From: a virus | Direction: 5' to 3' (one strand) | DNA: 50,836 nucleotides | Virus record (IMG/VR): IMGVR_UViG_3300042563_001342 | Coordinates: 1 to 50,836 of that record | Shown: one piece after another, positions 24,658 to 33,507 of the stretch | How positions within the stretch are numbered: the stretch's first letter is position 1 | Layout of the letters: every line of letters begins with the position of its first letter | Program-made: the position numbers and the translations under genes | The notes under the pieces: model-generated | The model's input: the letters and a program-made list of their open reading frames with translations, nothing else | Told to the model about the DNA's origin: nothing | Database searches by the model: none

Positions 24658-24812
24658 CCCAAACCTTCATATATCCTTAAAAGTTTTAAAGATTCATTGT
24701 AGTTTTTTTCTAATCTATCTAATTCTTTTTCGTTGACACCCTTTTCACATGCGTCTTCATAAATTCTTTTAGATTCAGTAACCAAATTTGATATTGTTCT
24801 AATCAGTTTCAT
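24642..24812 (-). CDS. small helical protein, 56 aa, opposite strand
   Basis: A frame on the minus strand from an ATG at 24812 to TAG at 24642-24644. The 56-residue product starts MKLIRTISNLVTESKRIYED, is charged and helical, and has heptad-like Leu spacing. It is the only leftward gene in the rightward island. An exact TATTTATA box on its own strand lies 4 bases before the ATG, which strongly suggests it is expressed. Its last codons are antisense to the terminator of the fibre gene. Function unknown. Confidence 0.6.
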   Translation of the reverse strand: MKLIRTISNLVTESKRIYEDACEKGVNEKELDRLEKNYNESLKLLRIYEGLGKKTE

Positions 24813-24816
24813 ATTA

Positions 24817-24824
24817 TATAAATA
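24817..24824 (-). promoter_or_regulatory. TATTTATA late-type box for the 56-aa gene
   Basis: An exact TATTTATA on the minus strand, 4 bases before the ATG at 24812. It is divergent to the box at 24858-24865. Confidence 0.55.
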
Positions 24825-24857
24825 TCATCATCTTTACCATTTATTACATTAGATAGT

Positions 24858-24865
24858 TATTTATA
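24858..24865 (+). promoter_or_regulatory. TATTTATA late-type box
   Basis: An exact TATTTATA 25 bases before the ATG of the glycosyltransferase gene (24891). Confidence 0.55.
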
Positions 24866-24890
24866 TTTAATTAAAAACGTTTAATATAAT

Positions 24891-25871
24891 ATGATTTTTG
24901 TTACAGCACAACCTGATGTACCTTATTTCCATTGGCAAATAATGGTGTATATCCACAACTTTATTGAACACGGGGTATCACCTAATCAAATACATGTCCT
25001 ACTTGGAATTATAAGTGAAGATAATGAACCAACAAAAGAATCTTTAACCATAAAAGATTTAGGCGTTAACGTTCATTATTATATTGACAATAGACCTCAA
25101 AAACATTATATACCCACAGTAAAACCATTTTTAATTTCAAAATGGTTAAAAGATTTTCCTGAATATGGTAAATGTTTTTTTCTACACGACTCTGACATTA
25201 TATTCAGAAAATTACCAAATTTTGATAGTTTAATTAATGACAATATAACTTACTTATCTGATACGATAGGTTACATTGGTTATAACTATATAATGGATTG
25301 TTGTAATAGGTATGAAAGTGCACATCCTACATCCGGTAAAGGTCAATTATTAGAAGAAATGACTGATGTTGTTGGCGTTTCAGTTGAGTGTGTTGAATGT
25401 AATCAAGAAAATTCGGGTGGTGGTCAATACTTAATTAAAAATACAGATTGGTTATTATGGGAAAAAATTTATGCGGATTGTGTTCCATTGTATGACCAAA
25501 TGTTAGACTATCAAAAAAGATTCCCAATTAGTCCTGGTGAAATTCAATTTTGGACTGCCGAGATGTGGTCATTATTATGGAACTTATGGTTACACGGGAT
25601 TGAGACAAAAATAACATCTGAATTTGATTTTTCGTGGGCGACAGATTCAATAAAAATATACGAAGATAAACCTATTCTTCACATGGCAGGAGTAACAGAT
25701 AATCAAAAAAAAGATAAATTTTATAAAGGAGATTTTATTAATTCAAACCCATTAGATAAATTAAAAGAGAATATTAACTTTTTTGATTATGTTAGTTCAC
25801 AGAGTTCTACAAAAAAATATGTAGAAGTTATGACATCTTTGGTGAAAAAACAAATAAAGGATTATTTATAG
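24891..25871 (+). CDS. GT-A-like glycosyltransferase in the fibre cluster
   Basis: A 326-residue protein with features of GT-A nucleotide-sugar enzymes: an N-terminal MIFVTAQPDVPYFHWQ strand-loop, an alpha/beta core, and KCFFLHDSDIIF (94-105) with the metal-binding D-x-D (Asp100, Asp102) preceded by hydrophobics. ENSGGGQYLIKNTDWLLW (about 176-193) corresponds to the acceptor/donor loop region, and a late HMAG could be another metal-ligand site. No signal peptide or membrane segment. It is flanked by fibre genes and has its own late-type box, so likely substrates are virion proteins, notably the Thr-rich linkers, rather than host sugars or DNA. The family assignment is by motif only. Confidence 0.7.
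   Translation: MIFVTAQPDVPYFHWQIMVYIHNFIEHGVSPNQIHVLLGIISEDNEPTKESLTIKDLGVNVHYYIDNRPQKHYIPTVKPFLISKWLKDFPEYGKCFFLHDSDIIFRKLPNFDSLINDNITYLSDTIGYIGYNYIMDCCNRYESAHPTSGKGQLLEEMTDVVGVSVECVECNQENSGGGQYLIKNTDWLLWEKIYADCVPLYDQMLDYQKRFPISPGEIQFWTAEMWSLLWNLWLHGIETKITSEFDFSWATDSIKIYEDKPILHMAGVTDNQKKDKFYKGDFINSNPLDKLKENINFFDYVSSQSSTKKYVEVMTSLVKKQIKDYL
25863..25870 (+). promoter_or_regulatory. TATTTATA late-type box
   Basis: An exact TATTTATA 21 bases before the ATG at 25892. It overlaps the stop codon of the glycosyltransferase gene. Confidence 0.55.
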
Positions 25872-25891
25872 TATAACAGAAACAAATTATA

Positions 25892-27691
25892 ATGATATAT
25901 TATTTTCAAAAATGTTGCACCAAATTAAATCCATCCGATAATTTTTTCGGAGTAAATGACCTTATATTCACATCACCTAATGTAAATATTTTAGAGACTG
26001 TTTATTCAGTGGAAACACCGTCATTTAGTGGATGCGCATATTTAATACAAGGTCCAATCCCATCAGGGTCGTTAATTTATGATGGAAGTAAAACAACAAT
26101 AACATTATACTCGGATTGTCAAGATTGTTTGAATAACGCGTATAGTTGTTTTCCACCTCCTCCACCACAACCAGCAATTACTTATTTACAATCTAATGAA
26201 TGTGATGTGATTACATTATTTCCAATGACCGTTGAATGCGATGTCATTAATCCTTCAACAGCGGGTAGTCGTGATGGTAGAGCTTCAATATCTATTACCG
26301 GAGGAACACCTCCTTATACGGTAACTTGGGCAAATGGTAGCATATCTCCAGCAATTATGGATTTAGAATCTGGGTCATACCCTGCAAAAATTGAGGATTA
26401 TTATGGTGATTTTACCGCATATACCACATGTGTATTAACAGGACCAACACGTACGCCTACCCCAACTCCAACTTTAACACCAACACCAACACGTACGCCT
26501 ACCCCAACTCCAACAAATACGCAAACACCAACTAACACTCCAACAGACCCACCATTACTTACGCAAACACCAACATCAACTCCAACAAATACGCAAACAC
26601 CAACTAACACTCCAACAGACCCACCATTACTTACGCAAACACCAACATCAACTCCAACAAATACACAAACACCAACTAACACTCCAACAGACCCACCATT
26701 ACTTACGCAAACACCAACATCAACTCCAACAAATACACAAACACCAACTAACACTCCAACAGACCCACCATTACTTACGCAAACACCAACATCAACTCCA
26801 ACAAATACGCAAACACCAACATTAACATCTACGCCAACATTAACTCCAACTAATACACCTACATTAACTTCTACACCAACATCAACTCCAACAAATACAC
26901 CTACATTAACTTCTACACCAACATCAACTCCAACAAATACACCTATATCTTTTAATTTTAATGTGGGTTATACTTGTTCATTACCATCAAGTATTACTGT
27001 TGCATTAACTACTATAGTTGGGGGGACACCTCCTTACCAAGTGGGTACAACAACATTTCCGTCACAAGCATTGGCATTAGCGAACACTAGTTGGACAATT
27101 TCAGGTGGTATAGGTTATGGGGTTACCAACACATCAGATAATACTTATTGGTTGGTTGCACGAGATTCTGTTGGTAATATTTTGGCAAAATCAGTAACTA
27201 CGTTTTGTTATTCAACACCAACACCGACACCAACTCAAACTCTAACAACAACACCAACTCAAACACCAACATTAACACCAACACAAACACCAACAAATAC
27301 ACCAACAAGAACTCCTACACCAACAAGAACTCCTACACAAACGCCTACTATTACATCAACAAATACACAAACACCAACAAATACACAAACGCCTACTATT
27401 ACATCAACAAATACACCAACAAGAACTCCGACACCAACTCAAACTCTAACAACAACACCAACTCAAACTCCAACAAATACACCAACATTAACACCAACTA
27501 ATACACCTACATTAACTTCTACACCAACAAGAACACCTACACCTACACCAACATCTACATCATTAAGTTGTGAGTACCACATTGATGTATTTAAACCAAT
27601 TCCGGATTTATGTGATTATAGGATTGATGTAATGACAATAAATCCTCCACCTTTGTGTGATTATAGGATTGATGTAATGATAATAAACTAA
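25892..27691 (+). CDS. mucin-like adhesin with SprB-like units and TPT linkers
   Basis: A 599-residue protein. Residues 1-85 form a Cys-rich domain ([32 protein letters not shown]) that recurs in phage adhesins of this type. One SprB-like repeat follows ([18 protein letters not shown]..., about 130-180). Then about 165 residues are almost only Thr, Pro, Asn and Gln, including a 24-residue unit repeated four times. A second SprB-like part ([13 protein letters not shown]) comes next, another Thr-Pro linker of about 115 residues, and a C-terminus with the unit CxYxIDVx three times. The long unstructured Thr-rich parts look like O-glycosylation substrates, and the gene follows the glycosyltransferase directly. 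Confidence 0.8.
   Translation: MIYYFQKCCTKLNPSDNFFGVNDLIFTSPNVNILETVYSVETPSFSGCAYLIQGPIPSGSLIYDGSKTTITLYSDCQDCLNNAYSCFPPPPPQPAITYLQSNECDVITLFPMTVECDVINPSTAGSRDGRASISITGGTPPYTVTWANGSISPAIMDLESGSYPAKIEDYYGDFTAYTTCVLTGPTRTPTPTPTLTPTPTRTPTPTPTNTQTPTNTPTDPPLLTQTPTSTPTNTQTPTNTPTDPPLLTQTPTSTPTNTQTPTNTPTDPPLLTQTPTSTPTNTQTPTNTPTDPPLLTQTPTSTPTNTQTPTLTSTPTLTPTNTPTLTSTPTSTPTNTPTLTSTPTSTPTNTPISFNFNVGYTCSLPSSITVALTTIVGGTPPYQVGTTTFPSQALALANTSWTISGGIGYGVTNTSDNTYWLVARDSVGNILAKSVTTFCYSTPTPTPTQTLTTTPTQTPTLTPTQTPTNTPTRTPTPTRTPTQTPTITSTNTQTPTNTQTPTITSTNTPTRTPTPTQTLTTTPTQTPTNTPTLTPTNTPTLTSTPTRTPTPTPTSTSLSCEYHIDVFKPIPDLCDYRIDVMTINPPPLCDYRIDVMIIN
26443..26946 (+). repeat. long Thr-Pro coding array with four 72-bp tandem units
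   Basis: About 500 bp of Thr-Pro coding repeats. Inside it, 26516-26803 holds four tandem 72-bp units, each encoding [20 protein letters not shown] plus STPT, differing only by rare single bases. Confidence 0.92.
27213..27562 (+). repeat. Thr-Pro coding array (second linker)
   Basis: About 350 bp of short repeats encoding TPTRTPTPT-, TQTPT- and TSTNT-type units, with internal longer direct repeats (for example around ACTATTACATCAACAAATAC). Confidence 0.85.
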
Positions 27692-27713
27692 AATTAAAAT
27701 TAAAATTTTTTAA

Positions 27714-27721
27714 TATTTATA
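27714..27721 (+). promoter_or_regulatory. TATTTATA late-type box
   Basis: An exact TATTTATA 16 bases before the ATG at 27738. Confidence 0.6.
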
Positions 27722-27737
27722 ATAAATAAATAAAATT

Positions 27738-29162
27738 ATGGACATAAGATTTATATTACAACCAAGATACTCGTCAAGCGTATACATAGCAGGACCTTTT
27801 AATCTATACGGATACACCAGTGGAAGCGCTACGCCAAATTTATTGGCAGGAAATGTTACTAAAGATGCTTTATTATTGGGAGTTACTGTAACAACCCAAT
27901 TAGATATAGTTAGCGGATATATCGAAAGTTTAGGGGATTGTAGTTCATTACCTCCGGAATTATACAGTTTAGAATTTTCTCCTGGTCCTATTATTATTGG
28001 AACTTTTCAGAGTTATAGTGATGTATCTTCTATTGGTATTGTAAAATTAAATAATTCAGGTGTTATTGACACAACTTTCAACACTGGACAAGGATTTGGT
28101 TTAAACGGTGGTGCTGCAGATAATGGGGGGCCCGTTGCAATATCCGAACAAACTAATGGACAAATAGTGGTTGGAGGACCATTCTCAAGTTTTGACGGTG
28201 TGGCTTGTCCTGGTCTTGTTAGATTAAATCCTGATGGTAGTAAGGATTATAGTTTTTCACCTCCTTCTTCTTTTTTGGGAATGACAATACTTGCCATTGC
28301 TTGTCTACCCAATGGTCAAATAGTGGTTGGTGGTAGTGATGCTAAAATTAATGCTGGTAATCCAAGCACAAGAGACCAAGCGATGTTATATCGATTAAAC
28401 TTTAATGGTTCTATAGATGAGTCATTCCAAGCGGCAGGTACTTTGGGAGGTGGAAGTATAAATGGTGTTATTAAGGTCATACAACCTCTTCCTGATAATA
28501 ATATATTAGTTGCGGGAGGGTTTATATCACCTGCGTTAGGAATAATGAAACTTGATATTAATGGTACTAGAGATACTGTATTTGCGGGTTCTTTACCCAC
28601 CACAATTCAAAATAGTTTAGGTCAAGTGGAATGTATGATATTGGATAATAGTCAAAATAATGTTTTTATTGGTGGAAGTTTTACCCGATGGGTAAATTCA
28701 GGTGTACCAATGCAAGGACCAATAAAAATTGACCTTAATGGTAATAGGGATAATAGTTTTGCACCATATGTAAATGGAACTGTTACTTCTATGGCTCAAG
28801 AAAGTACAGGTAGAATTGTTATTGGAGGAAGTTTTACTAGCGTTGGTTTTGGAGGTGCAGCAGTCACTAAAAACAATATTTTTCGAGTTTTAATTGGAGG
28901 AACCATAGACTCCTCTTTTGGCGGAACTGGGTTAATACTACAATCCCAAGCAACAACGGCATGGTTTCCTACCCCTAAACTTGCAATATTATCTGATGGA
29001 GATATTTTAGTTACGGGTAATATTACTAATAGTAATGGTACTGCGATAAATGCTGTCGCTAAAATAAGAACCAGTAACGGTCTTAATAATACAAGTTTCT
29101 CCTCGGGAGCACAAGCACCAGGTTTTACTAGTCCATATTATAATGGGTTGGTTATTGTATAA
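27738..29162 (+). CDS. delta-60 repeat beta-propeller protein
   Basis: A 474-residue protein. After an N-terminal ~80 residues (MDIRFILQPRYSSSVYIAGPF) come about six delta-60-type repeats, each with the pattern GxxKLNxxGxxDxxFxxG...A..Q.dGqIvvGGxF, for example LVRLNPDGSKDYSF, LYRLNFNGSIDESF and IKIDLNGNRDNSF with IVVGGPFSSF, ILVAGGFI and IVIGGSFTSV. This family forms beta-propellers in secreted bacterial proteins, frequently in Bacteroidetes and Myxococcota. In a phage virion such a propeller is a plausible receptor- or glycan-binding head. No signal peptide. It sits between the mucin-like adhesin and the anchor gene with its own late-type box. Confidence 0.82.
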   Translation: MDIRFILQPRYSSSVYIAGPFNLYGYTSGSATPNLLAGNVTKDALLLGVTVTTQLDIVSGYIESLGDCSSLPPELYSLEFSPGPIIIGTFQSYSDVSSIGIVKLNNSGVIDTTFNTGQGFGLNGGAADNGGPVAISEQTNGQIVVGGPFSSFDGVACPGLVRLNPDGSKDYSFSPPSSFLGMTILAIACLPNGQIVVGGSDAKINAGNPSTRDQAMLYRLNFNGSIDESFQAAGTLGGGSINGVIKVIQPLPDNNILVAGGFISPALGIMKLDINGTRDTVFAGSLPTTIQNSLGQVECMILDNSQNNVFIGGSFTRWVNSGVPMQGPIKIDLNGNRDNSFAPYVNGTVTSMAQESTGRIVIGGSFTSVGFGGAAVTKNNIFRVLIGGTIDSSFGGTGLILQSQATTAWFPTPKLAILSDGDILVTGNITNSNGTAINAVAKIRTSNGLNNTSFSSGAQAPGFTSPYYNGLVIV

Positions 29163-29191
29163 ATTAAAATAAAAGAGAAATAAAGAAAAAC

Positions 29192-29199
29192 TATTTATA
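29192..29199 (+). promoter_or_regulatory. TATTTATA late-type box
   Basis: An exact TATTTATA only 4 bases before the ATG at 29204. Confidence 0.55.
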
Positions 29200-29203
29200 G
29201 ATA

Positions 29204-29551
29204 ATGTCATACATAATTAAAAATACTGCGGGACTGATTAACACAAGATTAACTGATGTGGGTAGAAGATACCTATCTCAGGGTAATTTTGATATTGCTT
29301 ACTTTCAAGTTGGCGATAGTGAGGTAAATTATACCGCACTAAAAACCGCTTCACCTGCGTATAACCAAACAAATAATAACATTTTGATGCCAGCATTTAA
29401 TGCTCAAAATGATACGGCTTCTCCTCAAACAAACAAACAGAATATTAAATATCCTTATTATGTTCAAGGGAATGCTGGTGGTACTTATGGTATTCCATAT
29501 ATGGATAGTATTGTACAACCAACAAGTTACAATACTGTTTCACTTACATAA
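29204..29551 (+). CDS. baseplate-anchor domain protein, short paralogue
   Basis: A 115-residue protein that matches the first ~110 residues of the 942-aa protein at 30652: YIIKNTAGLINTRLTDVGRR against [20 protein letters not shown], then [10 protein letters not shown], NKQNxKYPYYV and TYGIPYM. The domain is the attachment module of a tail protein, here on its own, ending soon after TYGIPYMDS. It is either a stand-alone adaptor (perhaps forming mixed oligomers with the long version) or a truncated copy. Directly after it lies a remnant start codon region (29566-29604). Confidence 0.75.
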   Translation: MSYIIKNTAGLINTRLTDVGRRYLSQGNFDIAYFQVGDSEVNYTALKTASPAYNQTNNNILMPAFNAQNDTASPQTNKQNIKYPYYVQGNAGGTYGIPYMDSIVQPTSYNTVSLT

Positions 29552-29565
29552 AAAACACATAAACT

Positions 29566-29604
29566 ATGATATCAATTAACATCACAGATATAAAATGGAA
29601 ATAG
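29566..29604 (+). pseudogene. 12-codon remnant of a small fibre-associated gene
   Basis: ATG followed by 11 codons gives MISINITDIKWK and a stop. The first seven residues resemble the starts MTAINIQSITG (20523) and MSTQITISNITG (17563). The remnant runs into the start of the gene at 29595 in another frame. It looks like the scar of a recombination that removed most of such a gene. Confidence 0.45.
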
Positions 29605-30626
29605 AATACAATTTTTGTTTAAATTCAAGTATTAATAATTTACAAATTCATTTTAATCCAAATGGATTAGATGATTATGAATATAATCAATGGGTATCCG
29701 ATGATTACACCTATTCAATTAATTGGGACACATCATTAAGTAGATGGAAATTGAATGGTGGTAACTTATCATATTCTATGTATTCTTCATTACCATCTTC
29801 AGTACCCCCACTTAACTCTTGGTACATATTAGGAGCTAATGGAACTGTTTATGTTAATGAAGGTGTTTGTAATCCATTAGGTATTAATTCATTAACTTAT
29901 AGTGTTAATCAACCAATATGTTCATGTGATGGTAATTTAATGGTAAATGTTTCAGGTGGTTATCCACCGTATCAATATTCAATTGATAATGGTGTCACTT
30001 ATTTTAATTCACCAATCTTTAGTCAATTGTGTTCAGGTATCTACAGTATTAAAGTTGTTGATATAAGTGGAAACACTAATAGTAATAACGTGACATTAAA
30101 TGAACCTGCATCACCAACTGTTTATAGTGTAAAATTATCAACTACGAAAACAAATCCGGTTAATAATAATACAACGTTAACTAATCAATATACAACAACA
30201 GTTAGTGTATCACCTGAATTACCAAGTGGAACCGTAATTAATTTTAACATATCACACGATAACAAATTTTACTATTCCCCAAGTGGTATCACCGCAAGTT
30301 TAGTTACCAATAGTGTATTATCTAAAAATAATATTTCAACACCATTTACATCAAGTGGTTCAACAACATCGGACGCAAATTTTAACATAATTCAAGGATG
30401 TCAATCATATGTTAAATATTTAGATTTCTATACTGAAACTTGGGAATCATTAACATTTACAAATTCTGATTCAATTGTTATTAACACAACCACAACAATA
30501 AATAATAACGGACCATTAACACCTTGTACGTATACATTAAGTGAAGATTTATATAATATCTTCAATGCAACTATAAGTGGTTGTGGATGTTGTATTGTAG
30601 AAATTGTTAACGTTAATCAAAAATAA
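29595..30626 (+). CDS. SprB-like adhesin, long paralogue of the 96-aa protein
   Basis: A 343-residue protein. Residues 1-95 are the duplicated N-domain shared with 20229-20519. Next comes one SprB-like repeat (SYxVNQPxC-type start, VNVSGGYPPYQYSIDNG, SGIYSIKVVDISGN; about 100-165). A beta-rich Thr/Asn/Ser domain follows (about 170-310) and a Cys-rich end (ISGCGCCIVEIVN). No enzyme motif and no signal peptide. It is a probable fibre or adhesin subunit. It shares its N-domain but not its C-terminal part with the short copy, which argues that N-domains are reused as anchors. Confidence 0.72.
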   Translation: MEIEYNFCLNSSINNLQIHFNPNGLDDYEYNQWVSDDYTYSINWDTSLSRWKLNGGNLSYSMYSSLPSSVPPLNSWYILGANGTVYVNEGVCNPLGINSLTYSVNQPICSCDGNLMVNVSGGYPPYQYSIDNGVTYFNSPIFSQLCSGIYSIKVVDISGNTNSNNVTLNEPASPTVYSVKLSTTKTNPVNNNTTLTNQYTTTVSVSPELPSGTVINFNISHDNKFYYSPSGITASLVTNSVLSKNNISTPFTSSGSTTSDANFNIIQGCQSYVKYLDFYTETWESLTFTNSDSIVINTTTTINNNGPLTPCTYTLSEDLYNIFNATISGCGCCIVEIVNVNQK

Positions 30627-30639
30627 AAAAAAATAAGAA

Positions 30640-30647
30640 TATTTATA
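30640..30647 (+). promoter_or_regulatory. TATTTATA late-type box
   Basis: An exact TATTTATA only 4 bases before the ATG at 30652. Confidence 0.55.
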
Positions 30648-30651
30648 TCAC

Positions 30652-33480
30652 ATGGGATACATATTAAAAAATACACAAGGGTTACTTAGTACAAGACTAA
30701 CCGATACCGGAAGACAAAATCTATCAAAAGGTAGTTTTAACATCTCTTATTTTCAAGTAGGTGATAGTGAAGTGTCTTATAACTCTTTACCTGATTCGTA
30801 CAATCAATTTACCACACAAATTCTTGAACCTGCGTTTAACTCTCAAAATTCAACAGGTGCTCCTGAATCTAACAAACAAAATGTTAAATACCCATATTAT
30901 GTTGATGGAATAACCGGTAACACGTATGGAATTCCTTATATGGCATCAGTCCCTCAATCGGTTTATAATAGAGCCGCAATGAGAGGATTTTTTACAGGAG
31001 ATACAACCTCAACAACTATTACTTGGAGCGCATTAACAAATAGCCAGTATACCATTAATTCTAATTATCTTGTAGATATGTCTACATTAATAGGTAGTAG
31101 TGTTATTCAATTAGTATATTCAGGATGTAATTCAAATATTGTAAGATTACCATCTATTGGTGATTTTGTAACAATATACTACGATGGTCAAGGTGAATAT
31201 AATTGTTATTGTGAACCAGGTCCAACACCAACACCAACATCAACACCAACATCAACACCAACTTACGATGCGAATCCAACACCGACACCAACGCCTACAA
31301 TAACAAAGAGTGCTAACATATGTGACCAAGGTCCAACACCAACACCTTCATCTACTTGTTGTACTACTCCATTACCACCTACTCCGACACCACCTGATTG
31401 TGAAATGTCAATGAGCAGTTGTTATTCAATCTTAACTTATAAAATTGTAGATATTTGTAACGGTGATTACACATTAGATAGACCCACACCTGACTTTTCA
31501 AACTTTTCAAGTGGATGTTTTGCCAGAGTATTAGTGTATCCTCCAAACATGACAACATTATATGATAGTATCACACCTAACTCACATTGGAATCAAAATG
31601 TAATTAATTTTGAATCTTTATGTAGTACAGATGAATCTGATGTTAAAATTTGGAATATGAACATTCCCTGGTCTGAAGACCCTGCTGGTTTATATGATTC
31701 AACATATAAAGGTTATCCTTACTTTGGTTCAGCATCTTATATGGGTAGTAAAGAATACTTTGGGTATATGTCGGATAGTGGTCAAACAGATAATGGTGTT
31801 GTATATTACTATAATTCATTTGATGAAGCAGTAGTTGTTCAACCTAGTGAACAAAAAGCCATTGCTATTATACATTATACCAACCAATCAATTGATTTCT
31901 TCTATGGTGAGAAATTCGCATTTCAACCTTATGACTCTGCAAACCCTACAGACACAACAGGAGAAGCTCGTAACTTTAGATTACACTTGCCGTGGTTAAT
32001 GTGGCATAAAAACCCTGATTGTTGTAAAGGAGAAACATTTTGGGTTGACCCACCAGGTTTTGACGAATATTTATTATTCCAACCATATTATATTGAATCA
32101 ACCAAAAATAGTGATATGAATACTCCGGGTATTAGATATTATCAACTTTGGGACACCCACGCAAATAGTAACGGTTTACCAAATAGAGTTGGTAAAGTAT
32201 TCCCTGATTCACAAATTATTATTATTGATGATGAAGAGATTATTGCTGCAATGTCTTACAAGTCAAATCGTAACTGGACATTACCGGCACCTAAAGTTGG
32301 GTTAACAACACCAAACACTTGTGTTGTTGAAAATAATCAACCAGTTGTTAAAGGTATTTTAAGTGCTGAAACTGAATACATGTATGTCACTTACAGATTT
32401 AGTAACAGCGCCTTATTCACTAATTCACTACATTGTAACTATTACACTAAAATTCAAGGACCTAACATTGAATGTGGTTCAGTTGCATCACAAAATGTAT
32501 CTGTTAGATTTGGGGCTGAATTTCCTTGTTTAAATCAACCTTTTGTTCTTCCAACATTAACACCAACTGCGACGCCAACCGCAACTCCTACATCAACACC
32601 GACTAGTACATCTACGGAAACACCTACACCAACACCTACACCTACGGAAACACCAACATCGACTCCAACCTCAACTCCAACACCTACGGAAATACCACCA
32701 ACACCTACACCTACGGAAACACCAACTGCAACTCCAACAGCAACTCCAACACCAACACCTACGGAAATACCACCAACACCTACACCAACACCAACGGCAA
32801 CTGCAACACCAACGGCAACTGCAACACCAACTCCAACTGCGACTCCGACACCTACACCAACGGAAACACCAACTGCGACTCCGACACCAACACCAACGCC
32901 AACACCTACGGAAACACCAATACCAACTTGTCTATGTTATACATTATATTACACCCCACCAATATCAGGACCTGAGACAGTAACAAATTACCAATATACT
33001 GATTGTGATGGATTCAATCAAAATATAGGTGTATTTGATTTAGCTCCAATAGATGTTTGTGCTCAAGTAGACACTATCGAAAAAACCACTGGTGATGGTA
33101 ATGGTTATTTTGAACCATCACTTACGGATTGTTGTAGTAATACATCAGCTGTCACTATTCAGAATTATAATGTGGCGTCTTTGTCTGGTCCAAGTGTTGA
33201 TGATGTACAGGTGGATTCAAGTTCTATTTTTGTAGTATCAGGAGCATTTCCAGTATATGGACAACAAACCGCTAAAGGAAATTATGGAAGTGGAACAGCG
33301 TCTTCTACAATTGGTGTAACTACTTCAAATATATCAAGCGCACCAGTAAATCTTTTCTTAAATGGTATATTTTATACATGTATTATAACATCGGGATATG
33401 CAGCATTTACAGGAGTCGATTTATCAACAAATCCAAATATAAGAATAACATTGGGCATATCAGGTCAAGCATGTATATAA
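30652..33480 (+). CDS. large modular tail/baseplate adhesin, 942 aa
   Basis: The N-terminal ~110 residues are the anchor domain shared with 29204-29551 ([26 protein letters not shown]-type motif, also known from other large phages). Residues ~115-185 form a beta domain, then come two short TPT linkers. A large globular domain (about 245-630) follows with many Trp, Tyr and Cys ([47 protein letters not shown]) and no motif I can name. About 125 residues of Thr-Pro linker ([10 protein letters not shown]) come next and a C-terminal Cys-containing beta domain. The central domain, presented between anchor and linker, is a candidate receptor-binding or glycan-degrading unit; catalytic residues cannot be assigned. 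Confidence 0.78.
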   Translation: MGYILKNTQGLLSTRLTDTGRQNLSKGSFNISYFQVGDSEVSYNSLPDSYNQFTTQILEPAFNSQNSTGAPESNKQNVKYPYYVDGITGNTYGIPYMASVPQSVYNRAAMRGFFTGDTTSTTITWSALTNSQYTINSNYLVDMSTLIGSSVIQLVYSGCNSNIVRLPSIGDFVTIYYDGQGEYNCYCEPGPTPTPTSTPTSTPTYDANPTPTPTPTITKSANICDQGPTPTPSSTCCTTPLPPTPTPPDCEMSMSSCYSILTYKIVDICNGDYTLDRPTPDFSNFSSGCFARVLVYPPNMTTLYDSITPNSHWNQNVINFESLCSTDESDVKIWNMNIPWSEDPAGLYDSTYKGYPYFGSASYMGSKEYFGYMSDSGQTDNGVVYYYNSFDEAVVVQPSEQKAIAIIHYTNQSIDFFYGEKFAFQPYDSANPTDTTGEARNFRLHLPWLMWHKNPDCCKGETFWVDPPGFDEYLLFQPYYIESTKNSDMNTPGIRYYQLWDTHANSNGLPNRVGKVFPDSQIIIIDDEEIIAAMSYKSNRNWTLPAPKVGLTTPNTCVVENNQPVVKGILSAETEYMYVTYRFSNSALFTNSLHCNYYTKIQGPNIECGSVASQNVSVRFGAEFPCLNQPFVLPTLTPTATPTATPTSTPTSTSTETPTPTPTPTETPTSTPTSTPTPTEIPPTPTPTETPTATPTATPTPTPTEIPPTPTPTPTATATPTATATPTPTATPTPTPTETPTATPTPTPTPTPTETPIPTCLCYTLYYTPPISGPETVTNYQYTDCDGFNQNIGVFDLAPIDVCAQVDTIEKTTGDGNGYFEPSLTDCCSNTSAVTIQNYNVASLSGPSVDDVQVDSSSIFVVSGAFPVYGQQTAKGNYGSGTASSTIGVTTSNISSAPVNLFLNGIFYTCIITSGYAAFTGVDLSTNPNIRITLGISGQACI
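31221..31305 (+). repeat. short Thr-Pro coding array
   Basis: About 85 bp of acaccn-type repeats linking the anchor and central domains of the 942-aa adhesin. Confidence 0.75.
32551..32926 (+). repeat. long Thr-Pro/Thr-Glu coding array
   Basis: About 375 bp encoding TPTATPT, TETPT and TEIPPTPT units, with repeated longer blocks (the acggaaataccaccaacacc block occurs twice). Confidence 0.9.
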
Positions 33481-33495
33481 AATAAAATAAAATAA

Positions 33496-33503
33496 TACTT
33501 ATA
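33496..33503 (+). promoter_or_regulatory. TACTTATA late-type box, one mismatch
   Basis: TACTTATA (one base off TATTTATA), 4 bases before the ATG at 33508. Confidence 0.4.
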
Positions 33504-33507
33504 AAAT

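Noticed and set aside
26401-26754. Open frame on the minus strand opposite the Thr-Pro repeats (GVxVGVxVGVCVF pattern)
   Set aside because: It is the antisense reading of the repeat array; repeats keep all frames open. No start context or promoter.
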